A program made the translations under genes and the position numbers. Below are positions 7,801-14,157 of a stretch of 15,918 nucleotides of DNA, piece after piece. The notes below the pieces were generated by a model. It did not search any database. It was given only the letters and a program-made list of their open reading frames with translations, and was not told where the DNA came from. This DNA is from Candidatus Symbiothrix sp. (GTDB taxonomy: Bacteria > Bacteroidota > Bacteroidia > Bacteroidales > Azobacteroidaceae): the NCBI GenBank assembly GCA_031270925.1, contig JAISWY010000204.1, positions 1 to 15,918 of the forward strand. Direction: 5' to 3'. How positions within the stretch are numbered: the stretch's first letter is position 1; each line of letters begins with the position of its first letter.

Positions 7801-8189
7801 GACCAAATTGCATTTCGCAAAGTGCGGTCATTAGCCTCGTAAGGCAGGTAATTTCCTGTAACATTCATTCCGGAAGAACCGCCGGATTCGCGGATTTCAT
7901 GCGAATTATCCAAGTGATAATCGCCCACGCGCATTCCTGTGGTCAAGATACGGGATGGCGAACCCAGAACAGCTTCCGATTGCAGGCAGCCCAAATTGGC
8001 TCCCGCACTAATCATCTGCAAATCATCCAAACGGATAAAAGTATAATACGAGGGAATCGGCTGGTCCTTCAACACGGCGAAATTGCGTTGCAATTCGGTT
8101 TTAATCGTGTTGAAAACAGCATCCTGTGCGACACAAGTAACCATTCCAACCAACAAAAAGAGTTGGAAAAGGATCAATCGTTTATTCAT
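4848..8189 (-). CDS. Secreted tandem TldD-like metallopeptidase (active plus degenerate half)
   Basis: The 1113-residue protein from ATG 8189 holds two homologous TldD/PmbA units. Residues 1-22 are a signal peptide, which is why this start is preferred to the longer frame from 8282 that lacks one; a -7 box at 8219-8226 also agrees. Unit 1 (about 23-540) carries the metal motif HEIFGH at 311-316 and GICGAESGSVPV, whose Cys520 matches the third zinc ligand of TldD. A polar Pro/Gln/Lys linker (about 541-570) leads to unit 2 (about 571-1113). Unit 2 repeats the same blocks (RNTIWKDLDAIYK against RNAIWSNLDQLYK) but has NNFFGG at the HExxxH position and no equivalent Cys. TldD and TldE form a heterodimeric protease in E. 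coli, so this looks like both subunits in one exported chain. The substrate is unknown, and a periplasmic or outer location is inferred. Confidence 0.9.
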   Translation of the reverse strand: MNKRLILFQLFLLVGMVTCVAQDAVFNTIKTELQRNFAVLKDQPIPSYYTFIRLDDLQMISAGANLGCLQSEAVLGSPSRILTTGMRVGDYHLDNSHEIRESGGSSGMNVTGNYLPYEANDRTLRNAIWSNLDQLYKESIQTYEQVKANLAVKVEQEDKSPDFSEEKVENYYEQAIDWNSLGIDPKAWEEKVRRYSKVFDENDEIQNGSAYISASLSRILFIDTEGREMAQNTVKFQLFLTANTVADDGMYLPLYRSWMSHSIGELPSDEEVLAAAREISATLSALRKAPVVESFTGPAILSPAASGVFFHEIFGHRVEGARLKQENDAQTFKKKVGESVLPKHLSVTFDPTINYYQTTSLMGNYHFDDEGIISQRVEVVKNGILKNFLMSRTPIEGFLHSNGHGRGNIGNAPVSRQSNMFVETTKGLSEDELFKQLRKEAKSQGKKYAYYFKEVSGGFTNTNRYSPNSFNVTPLVVYRIYVDGRPDELVRGVDMVGTPLAMFSQIAACGDKSTVFNGICGAESGSVPVSCVAPAMLVKRIETQKKPKSQSQPILLPKPQEETSNTNLSDEKVIFEAIKKEVDRNLEQLKMDNLQRPFFIAYTISDVKKMDVAATFGSLISSVTERGRSGGSRLLIGDYQCTDENFQGTAGGGSGFDGSPTLDNNEKIIRNTIWKDLDAIYKRAAETYEQKTATIKQLNIPAKDLELPDWDKTPIVKMTDLPMKTIDFTPSRYEDYVKKVSAVFKDYPEILDSQFSIQLMQAKAYFYNTEGSEIIYPLTYAYLNGGVSGKNAEGEDLSDSFNHIYSTPEEFPSIEQMQEECRQLAKNLIEEIHATKMTDSYSGPVLFEQLAVSDLFYNNFFGGDLSLIANRKPLTTEGFSYGGNGIEEMMNKRITAREITIEDLTGTPEYQGVKLLGYAPVDAQGVVPPAKLTIVEKGLLVNLLSDRVPSPKTPHSNGHALFTIGLSSNLNTGVIRLADTRTKAYSEMKKELLERAKEEGYEYAYIVREMAGSSYPSKLYQVNVADGSEKRIRSAELNNMDSQIFKKIINVSDKELIYNTVSGNLITIITPNAILFDDMQIQSDRVDNFQKAPLVPAPEIEKNGTSLVNPNNL

Positions 8190-8218
8190 GTTTATTTTTA
8201 TATTTTGTAATTTGTCGG

Positions 8219-8226
8219 CAAATGTA
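8219..8226 (-). promoter_or_regulatory. Candidate -7 box for the TldD-like gene
   Basis: On the minus strand this reads TACATTTG, matching TAnnTTTG, 30 bases before the chosen start codon at 8189. It lies inside the N-terminal extension of the longer open frame, supporting the inner start. No clear TTTG stands at the expected -33 spacing. Confidence 0.5.
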
Positions 8227-8445
8227 GTTAAAAAAACAATGCAAGGCGAAAAATCGACGTTATGTATTGTTAAAATGCACAAGTAGTCGTTTTTGTTGCA
8301 ATCGGCAACAGAAGATTACTGAATAGAGAAAAATATTTTTGCGCAAACAGGCTTTGGCATGGTTTTGCTATCCGAATTACAGTTAAAATGCAATCAGGTC
8401 ATCCGAAGGGTTTTTAAGGATATTAGGGGATCAGTTGCCGCATTT

Positions 8446-8898
8446 CTAACCTCTTGCCAGATAAACATTGTAATATCGCTCGTCGCCGGTAACTTCTTCG
8501 CCCAACCAATCCGGCCGGTCAAATGCTTCGTTTTCGGTGGTCAGTTCCAATTCGGCGATGACCAAACCTTCGTGGTTTCCATGGAAAACATCCACTTCAA
8601 AAAGATGATTGTTGAACGGAACGTAATGCCGTTCCTTATCGATGATTTGGAAAATTGCCAATTCCAACATCTTTTCGGCGTCGCTTACCGGAACGGGATA
8701 TTCAAATTCGAGGCGGGAAAAACCTTTGGCGTTGCTTGCGCCTTTAATCGTGATAAAAGCTTTTTCGCCTTTGATCCGGATGCGCACCGTTCGTTCGGGA
8801 TCGACGGATAGGTAGGCTTGAACGATGCGTTCTTTTTTCGATGAAAAGGGATGAAAATCGCCTTTTACCAAGAATTTTCTTTCGATTTCGATGGGCAT
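8446..8898 (-). CDS. CYTH-domain protein, probable triphosphate phosphohydrolase
   Basis: A 150-residue protein that is a complete CYTH domain, the triphosphate tunnel fold. It opens with MPIEIERKFLV, the ExExK signature (Glu4, Glu6, Lys8) near the N-terminus. Alternating charged strands follow: VRIRIKGEKAFITIKG at 38-53, RLEFEYPVP, and the acidic IAELELTTENE near 113-123, which supply the basic and acidic residues lining the tunnel. Bacterial stand-alone CYTH proteins hydrolyse inorganic tripolyphosphate or related triphosphates using a divalent metal. Class IV adenylate cyclase belongs to the same superfamily but is less likely for this short form. There is no signal peptide, so it is cytoplasmic. 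It is divergent from the TlpA-like gene, with a -7 box 17 bases before the start. A 256-base gap separates it from the TldD-like start. Confidence 0.9.
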   Translation of the reverse strand: MPIEIERKFLVKGDFHPFSSKKERIVQAYLSVDPERTVRIRIKGEKAFITIKGASNAKGFSRLEFEYPVPVSDAEKMLELAIFQIIDKERHYVPFNNHLFEVDVFHGNHEGLVIAELELTTENEAFDRPDWLGEEVTGDERYYNVYLARG

Positions 8899-8914
8899 GA
8901 TGAAAATTATACCG

Positions 8915-8922
8915 CAAAGATA
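8915..8922 (-). promoter_or_regulatory. Candidate -7 box for the CYTH gene
   Basis: On the minus strand this reads TATCTTTG, matching TAnnTTTG, 17 bases before the start at 8898. The leader would be very short. No -33 TTTG is seen at the right distance. Confidence 0.45.
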
Positions 8923-8946
8923 GCCATTTATATGAATTATTTCATG

Positions 8947-8954
8947 TAAATTTG
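8947..8954 (+). promoter_or_regulatory. Candidate -7 box for the TlpA-like gene
   Basis: TAAATTTG matches TAnnTTTG and lies 27 bases before the ATG at 8982. It covers the TTG at 8952 that begins the longer open frame, which argues that translation starts at 8982. It is divergent from the CYTH box only 24 bases away. Confidence 0.5.
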
Positions 8955-8981
8955 TCGTCTAATTCCAAAAATATTGTTGAA

Positions 8982-9818
8982 ATGAAAAAAGGATTTTATT
9001 TTCTCAACTTACTTTTCTTGGTTTTCGCTTGCTGCAAAACCGAGACGCCGGTCGATTATTATCAAATTGCGTTGAATAGCGAGGCGCGTTTGGATTCGAT
9101 TAATCAGTTGTACGATTCGCTGAATACGCAAGGTTTGATAACTCCCGAATTGGACAAACAATTGGAAGCGCAATGGGATTCGCTTTACGAACAAACCATC
9201 GCCGATTATGCGCAGTTTTTTACGCATCACATCAACGACTCCATCGGTCAGGCTGTGTTCGCCTCTACTTCGTGGGGAACGCGCCGTTTGAGCATCGAGC
9301 AATTGGATACGATTTTGGCGCAAGCCGATTCCGCTTTCCAAGCCACCGAATTATATCAAGCATCGGTTGAACGATTGAACCGGATGAAACTCACGGCTCC
9401 CGGAACGCCTTTCCAAGAAATCGTATCGAAAACACCCGCCGGAAAAGAAATCAAATTATCCGATTTCGCGGGAAAAGGAAAATATGTTTTGCTGGATTTC
9501 TGGGCAAGTTGGTGTCCGCCTTGTCGCGCCGAAATGCCGCATTTGCTCGAATTATACGCTCAATACAAAGATAAAAGATTTGAAATCGTAGGTTATTCCT
9601 TAGACAGGAACGATGCCGACTGGAAAAAGGGCTTGGCCGAACTGAAAATGACTTGGCCGCAAATGTCGGATTGCGCATTCTGGCAATCGTTGCCCGTGCA
9701 ATTGTATGACGTACACGGTATTCCTGCTACGGTTTTGATTGGCCCCGATGGAAAAATCATCGAAAAAGGTTTGCGTGGGGAAGCCTTGACGCAACGTTTA
9801 CAGGAATTGATTCGCTAA
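8982..9818 (+). CDS. TlpA-like thioredoxin lipoprotein (thiol-disulfide oxidoreductase)
   Basis: A 278-residue envelope lipoprotein. From ATG 8982 it opens MKKGFYFLNLLFLVFACCK, a lipoprotein signal with the modified Cys at 17 or 18. The longer frame from TTG 8952 buries this signal and overlaps the promoter box, so it is rejected. Residues about 25-135 are helical and polar with no domain I recognise. Residues about 138-278 are a TlpA/ResA-type thioredoxin fold with WASWCPPC (active cysteines 178 and 181) and the cis-proline loop GIPAT at 247-251. Such proteins reduce or rearrange disulfides in periplasmic proteins, for example in cytochrome c maturation, though in Bacteroidetes partners are often unknown. 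The class A PBP starts 16 bases after its stop, so the two are probably co-transcribed. That suggests, but does not show, a link to envelope assembly. Confidence 0.92.
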   Translation: MKKGFYFLNLLFLVFACCKTETPVDYYQIALNSEARLDSINQLYDSLNTQGLITPELDKQLEAQWDSLYEQTIADYAQFFTHHINDSIGQAVFASTSWGTRRLSIEQLDTILAQADSAFQATELYQASVERLNRMKLTAPGTPFQEIVSKTPAGKEIKLSDFAGKGKYVLLDFWASWCPPCRAEMPHLLELYAQYKDKRFEIVGYSLDRNDADWKKGLAELKMTWPQMSDCAFWQSLPVQLYDVHGIPATVLIGPDGKIIEKGLRGEALTQRLQELIR

Positions 9819-9834
9819 TTTTAACTGACTCGGA

Positions 9835-12207
9835 ATGGCTAAAAAAAAATCTAATTTTTCTGCGAAAAAAATTTTGAAATGGTTTTGGATTTCTTTCGTC
9901 GGAGTGATCGTTTTCCTTTTCTTGTTTTTCATGATGATCGCCCATGGTTGGATCGGCTACATGCCGACCATCGAAGAATTGGCGAATCCGATCGACAAAT
10001 ATGCTACCCAAATCGTTTCGGCCGATAACCAGATTATGGGAACGTATTCGCAAAGCAAAGAAAACCGTATTTATGTGGACTATCAGGAACTTTCGCCCTC
10101 AATCATCAACGCTTTGATTGCGACCGAAGACGCGCGTTTCAACGACCATTCGGGTATCGACGCTTATGCCTTGGTTCGTGCTGTAGTGAAAAGCCTTTTT
10201 ATGGGAAAAACCAGCGGTGGAAGCACTATTACCCAACAATTGGCTAAACAGATTTATTCGAATCGCGGCGACCGGAAAGCCGGTAATTTGGTCGAACGCC
10301 TTTTCCAAAAGCCGATCGAATGGGTTATCGCCGTGCAACTGGAACGTTATTATACCAAAGAGGAAATTATTGATATGTACCTCAAGCAATTCGATTTCCT
10401 GTATAATGCGGTTGGCATCAAAACCGCTTGCTGGGTCTATTTCGGAAAACAACCCAAAGATATTTCGACGGAAGAAGCGGCTACTTTAATCGGAATGTGC
10501 CAAAATCCCTCCTACTATAATCCCGTGCCGAAAAAAAAGCAGGAACGCACCTTGGGACGACGAAATGTGGTTTTGGATTTGATGCGGGACAACGGCTACC
10601 TCTCAACAACCACATGCGATTCGTTGAAAGCGCTACCCATGAAACTGAATTTCCACAAAGTAGATCATAAAGAAGGTATCGCACCCTATTTCCGCGAATA
10701 TTTGCGTTTGGCGCTTACCGCAAAAAAACCGAACAAAAGCAATTATCCGGAATGGAATAAATACCAATACACGAAAGATTCTTTGGCTTGGATCAATAAT
10801 CCGCTCTACGGCTTTTGCAATAAAAATAAAAAATCCGACGGATCGAATTATAATTTGTATATCGACGGATTAAAAATTTATACAACCATTGATTCTCGGA
10901 TGCAAAACTATGCTGAACAGGCGGTCGCCGAACATGTGGGAGATTTCTTGCAACCGGCGTTTTTCCGCGAAAAAGCCAAAAGTTCTACTGCGCCGTATTC
11001 GCGTAACCTGTCGAAAAAAGATTTGGAAAAAATCCTCAGCCGCGCCATGAAACAAACCGAACGCTATCGTTTGATGAAACAAGCTGGCGCTTCGGATACG
11101 GAAATTGAAAAAGCGTTTCATACACCGGCCGAAATGCAAATTTTCTCGTGGCAAGGCGCCAAAGATACGATTCTTACACCGATGGATTCGATTCGTTACA
11201 TGAAATCGATTCTCCGTACCGGATTTATGGTTATGGATCCGCGTTCTGCTTCCGTGAAAGCCTACGTGGGTGGAGTCGATTATAAATATTTCCAATACGA
11301 TATGGTTACGGTGGGACGGCGGCAAGTCGGCTCGACCATCAAACCCTTCCTCTATTCCCTTGCGATGGAAAGTGGATTCACACCCTGCAACGAAATGCTG
11401 CACGTGGAACAAACGCTTTACGACGATTTGGGACGACCTTATACGCCGAAAAATACGGTCCATATTCTCGAAAACGAGATGGTTACGCTCCGTTGGGGAT
11501 TGCAACAATCAGACAACTGGGTCAGCGCCTATTTGATGAAAGAATTGAGCCCGCGCGCATTCAAACGCAAATTGATCGAAGCTTATGGGTTTTCCGAACC
11601 GATCGACGCTGTTCCTTCTTTGTGTTTAGGTCCGTGCGAAGTTTCGATAGAAGAGATGGTTTCGGGCTATTCGGTTTTCGCCAATGGTGGAATGCGGGTC
11701 GATCCGATGTATGTAACCCGGATTGAAGATAAAAACGGGAATGTGATTGCCACGTTTTCGCCCCAAATGCACCAAGTGCTTTCGGAAGATGCGTCTTACA
11801 AGATGTTGAGCATGTTGCGCGGTGTGATGGACGGCGGTACCGGCGGCGGAATGCGCGGGCGGCAAGGCGTTATGGCTCCGATGGGCGGCAAAACCGGAAC
11901 CACGCAACGCAATTCCGACTGCTGGTTTATGGGATTTACGCCATCGCTGGTTGGCGGTTGCTGGGTTGGCGGCGACGATCGCGATATTCACTTCAATTCG
12001 ATGAACGAGGGACAAGGGGCGCGTGCGGCCTTGCCGGTCATGGGTATTTTCCTGAAAAAAGTGTTTGCCGATGAGACCTTGGGCTATTCTTCCTCCCAAT
12101 CGTTTGTGGTGCCGGAGAAATACGGTAATCCGTGTAGCAATTATGAAGAACTTCCGGCCGAGCCGTTTGATTTGTCGCCGGCAGTTTTGGATGATTTGTT
12201 TAATTAG
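9835..12207 (+). CDS. Class A penicillin-binding protein (PBP1A-type)
   Basis: A 790-residue bifunctional peptidoglycan synthase. A basic N-terminus (KKKSNFSAKKILKW) precedes one membrane anchor at about 17-38. The GT51 transglycosylase domain (about 55-240) shows IATEDARFNDH with catalytic Glu98, SGGSTITQQLAKQ at 128-139, and the ERLFQKPIEWVIAVQLE helix at 154-170. The transpeptidase domain (about 345-745) has the nucleophile motif STIK (Ser500, Lys503), SDN at 559-561 and KTGTT at 686-690. A charged Lys/Glu-rich stretch at 375-450 lies inside the transpeptidase region before the nucleophile. It polymerises lipid II and cross-links the strands on the outer face of the inner membrane. It follows the TlpA-like gene by 16 bases. 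ATG 9835 places the anchor correctly. All catalytic motifs are intact. Confidence 0.96.
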   Translation: MAKKKSNFSAKKILKWFWISFVGVIVFLFLFFMMIAHGWIGYMPTIEELANPIDKYATQIVSADNQIMGTYSQSKENRIYVDYQELSPSIINALIATEDARFNDHSGIDAYALVRAVVKSLFMGKTSGGSTITQQLAKQIYSNRGDRKAGNLVERLFQKPIEWVIAVQLERYYTKEEIIDMYLKQFDFLYNAVGIKTACWVYFGKQPKDISTEEAATLIGMCQNPSYYNPVPKKKQERTLGRRNVVLDLMRDNGYLSTTTCDSLKALPMKLNFHKVDHKEGIAPYFREYLRLALTAKKPNKSNYPEWNKYQYTKDSLAWINNPLYGFCNKNKKSDGSNYNLYIDGLKIYTTIDSRMQNYAEQAVAEHVGDFLQPAFFREKAKSSTAPYSRNLSKKDLEKILSRAMKQTERYRLMKQAGASDTEIEKAFHTPAEMQIFSWQGAKDTILTPMDSIRYMKSILRTGFMVMDPRSASVKAYVGGVDYKYFQYDMVTVGRRQVGSTIKPFLYSLAMESGFTPCNEMLHVEQTLYDDLGRPYTPKNTVHILENEMVTLRWGLQQSDNWVSAYLMKELSPRAFKRKLIEAYGFSEPIDAVPSLCLGPCEVSIEEMVSGYSVFANGGMRVDPMYVTRIEDKNGNVIATFSPQMHQVLSEDASYKMLSMLRGVMDGGTGGGMRGRQGVMAPMGGKTGTTQRNSDCWFMGFTPSLVGGCWVGGDDRDIHFNSMNEGQGARAALPVMGIFLKKVFADETLGYSSSQSFVVPEKYGNPCSNYEELPAEPFDLSPAVLDDLFN

Positions 12208-12256
12208 TTTGTTATAAAAGTGGTTTATAAATATTTTAATTCTTAAATTTTTTATT

Positions 12257-13618
12257 ATGCAAAAAACAGATCTCTCGTTTTGGAAAATCTGGAATTTGAG
12301 TTTCGGATTTTTTGGCGTACAAATCGCATACGCACTGCAAAGCGCCAATATAAGTCGTATTTTTGCGACTTTGGGCGCCGATCCGCACAATCTTTCATAT
12401 TTTTGGATCCTTCCGCCCTTGATGGGAATTATCGTTCAACCCATCGTCGGAACGCTTTCCGATCGTACTTGGACACGCATGGGGCGCCGGGTTCCATATT
12501 TGCTCGTAGGCGCGTTGGTGGCTATCGTGGTCATGTGCCTGTTGCCGAATGCGGGCAGTTTTCATTTGACCGTAGGAGCGGCAATGATTTTCGGACTCGT
12601 TGCGCTGATGTTTTTGGATACGTCAATTAATATGGCAATGCAGCCGTTTAAGATGCTTGTGGGCGATATGGTAAACGAAAAACAGAAGACGTTTGCCTAT
12701 TCCATTCAGAGTTTTTTGGTCAATGCGGGTAGTGTGTTGGGCTTTTTATTTCCTATTATTTTTACTTGGATCGGTATTTCAAATGTTGCCGAAGCAGGTG
12801 TGGTACCTGATTCCGTAATTTATTCGTTTTATGTCGGTGCGGGTATTTTGATTTTATGTGTATTTTATACCGTTTGGAAAGTTAAGGAAATGCCTCCAAG
12901 AGAATATGCGACCTATCACGGTTTCGACGAAAATCCGCCTGTAAAGGAAAAATCCGATTTTATTACCTTGCTGAAAAATGCGCCGAAAGTATTTTGGACG
13001 GTCGGCTTGGTGCAGTTTTTCTGTTGGGTGGCATTTATGTATATGTGGACTTATACCAATGGCGCAATTGCCGAAAATGTTTGGGGTGTTACCGATACAA
13101 AATCGGCCGAGTATCAAGCTGCGGGAAATTGGGTTGGCGTGCTGTTTGCCGTTCAAGGATTGGCTTCGGTGGTTTGGGCTTTGGTTATTCCGATGTTTAA
13201 AAATAAAAAAACAGGCTATGTTGTCAGTTTGTTGTTGGGTGCGATAGGTTTTGCATCCACGTTTTTCGTGCATGATCAATATGTTTTGTTTGCTTCGTAT
13301 ATGCTGATTGGCTGTGCTTGGGCGGCAATGCTGGCTTTGCCTTTTACCATATTAACAAATGCACTTTCGGGTAAAAACATGGGTGCGTATCTCGGACTTT
13401 TCAACGGCACCATCTGTCTTCCGCAGATTGCGGCGGCTTTGCTGGGAGGCGTATTGCTCTCGCTTGTTGGCGGACATCAGGTAAATATGCTGGTTGTAGC
13501 GGGTGTGTCGCTTGTTTTGGGTGCGGTGGCAGTGTTGTTGGTTAAGGAAAAAAGCGTATCGGTTCAATACAAAACCAATCCTGAAACCCCCGCCAAAACA
13601 ATCAACAATATCGGATGA
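12257..13618 (+). CDS. MFS transporter, SLC45/sugar-cation symporter type
   Basis: A 453-residue membrane transporter with about 12 hydrophobic segments. It carries the major-facilitator loop signature GTLSDRTWTRMGRRVPYLL at 65-83, whose RMGRR core is typical of the SLC45/sucrose and maltose branch, and RIFATLGA at 34-41, which fits the same group near the first helix. It has a central hydrophilic loop around 205-245. Import of a disaccharide or other glycoside with a cation is the likely role. The sugar cannot be told, and no sugar enzyme lies nearby. It starts 49 bases after the PBP stop without an obvious promoter box, so read-through from that operon is possible. The last 55 bases are also coding on the other strand for the CHR transporter, so its polar C-terminal tail (about 432-453) overlaps that gene. 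Confidence 0.88.
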   Translation: MQKTDLSFWKIWNLSFGFFGVQIAYALQSANISRIFATLGADPHNLSYFWILPPLMGIIVQPIVGTLSDRTWTRMGRRVPYLLVGALVAIVVMCLLPNAGSFHLTVGAAMIFGLVALMFLDTSINMAMQPFKMLVGDMVNEKQKTFAYSIQSFLVNAGSVLGFLFPIIFTWIGISNVAEAGVVPDSVIYSFYVGAGILILCVFYTVWKVKEMPPREYATYHGFDENPPVKEKSDFITLLKNAPKVFWTVGLVQFFCWVAFMYMWTYTNGAIAENVWGVTDTKSAEYQAAGNWVGVLFAVQGLASVVWALVIPMFKNKKTGYVVSLLLGAIGFASTFFVHDQYVLFASYMLIGCAWAAMLALPFTILTNALSGKNMGAYLGLFNGTICLPQIAAALLGGVLLSLVGGHQVNMLVVAGVSLVLGAVAVLLVKEKSVSVQYKTNPETPAKTINNIG

Positions 13619-14088
13619 ATCTTCTTAAACCATAACAGCAAAAAGGCGACTCCGAACAAAATAAAACTTTTATAATCAATAAAATTAGTTGGAGTCATCA
13701 ATAACAAGGCGGCGGCGGCAATCAAACCAACGGTAGCCGGCCGCAAGCCTTTGAAAGCGTTTTCAACAGAAGAATTGGAACGAAATTTTTGGTAGGTTTT
13801 CGCAATTATCAATACAAGAATAAACGAAGGAAGGCAAACTGCAAAAGTAGCGATGAGCGAGCCGAACACATTTCCGGTAACGGTATAGCCGATATAAGTC
13901 GCCGAATTAATTCCGATAGGGCCGGGCGTCATCTGCGAAATAGCCACAATATCGGTAAATTCCGACAAACTCAGCCATTGGTATTTTTCTACTACTTCGT
14001 ATTGGATGAGTGATAAAAGAGCGTATCCTCCGCCGAAGCCGAAGAGTCCGATTTTCAGGTATGCCCAGAATAATTGCAGGTAAATCAT
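13564..14088 (-). CDS. chrA: Half-size CHR-family (chromate) transporter
   Basis: A 174-residue hydrophobic protein of the CHR family, single-domain form. The signature FGFGGGYALLSLIQYEVV follows the first segment, and ISQMTPGPIGINSATYIGY sits at about 49-67. Later membrane helices are at about 75-100 and 125-174. Full CHR proteins have two such domains, and short ones usually act as a pair encoded side by side; some export chromate, while many have unknown substrates. ATG 14088 is chosen because the alternative start at 14112 lies inside the pckA terminator hairpin and adds only an uncharacteristic FFQYYTP leader. No partner half is present on either side. The last 55 bases overlap the end of the convergent MFS gene. 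No clear promoter is visible in the 18 bases between hairpin and start. Chromate as substrate is family knowledge only. Confidence 0.87.
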   Translation of the reverse strand: MIYLQLFWAYLKIGLFGFGGGYALLSLIQYEVVEKYQWLSLSEFTDIVAISQMTPGPIGINSATYIGYTVTGNVFGSLIATFAVCLPSFILVLIIAKTYQKFRSNSSVENAFKGLRPATVGLIAAAALLLMTPTNFIDYKSFILFGVAFLLLWFKKIHPILLIVLAGVSGLVLY

Positions 14089-14106
14089 CGGTGTATAATA
14101 TTGAAA

Positions 14107-14140
14107 AAACAAAGGGCTATCATCCGACAGCCCTTTGTTT
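14107..14140 (-). terminator. Rho-independent terminator of pckA
   Basis: A perfect 12-base stem, AAACAAAGGGCT (14107-14118) with AGCCCTTTGTTT (14129-14140), encloses a 10-base loop. Read on the minus strand, the stem is followed at once by a T-run (14104-14109), the canonical form. It starts 17 bases after the pckA stop codon. Confidence 0.9.
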
Positions 14141-14157
14141 GTATTTATCGGAATCGA

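Noticed and set aside
8190..8282. N-terminal extension of the TldD-like protein by 31 residues
   Set aside because: The extension would bury a typical signal peptide and contains the -7 box at 8219-8226. The inner ATG at 8189 explains the sequence better.
8294..8310. Small hairpin TGTTGC / GCAACA as a terminator of the CYTH gene
   Set aside because: The stem is only 6 bases, lies about 140 bases after the CYTH stop and is not followed by a T-run on the minus strand.
9841..9849. Run of nine A at codons 3-5 of the PBP as a slippage switch
   Set aside because: Lys-rich N-termini coded by AAA are normal for this membrane-anchor type, and nothing else suggests phase variation.
14107..14140. Upstream start of the CHR gene at 14112
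   Set aside because: This start lies within the perfect 12-base stem of the pckA terminator, and the added residues do not resemble the family N-terminus.
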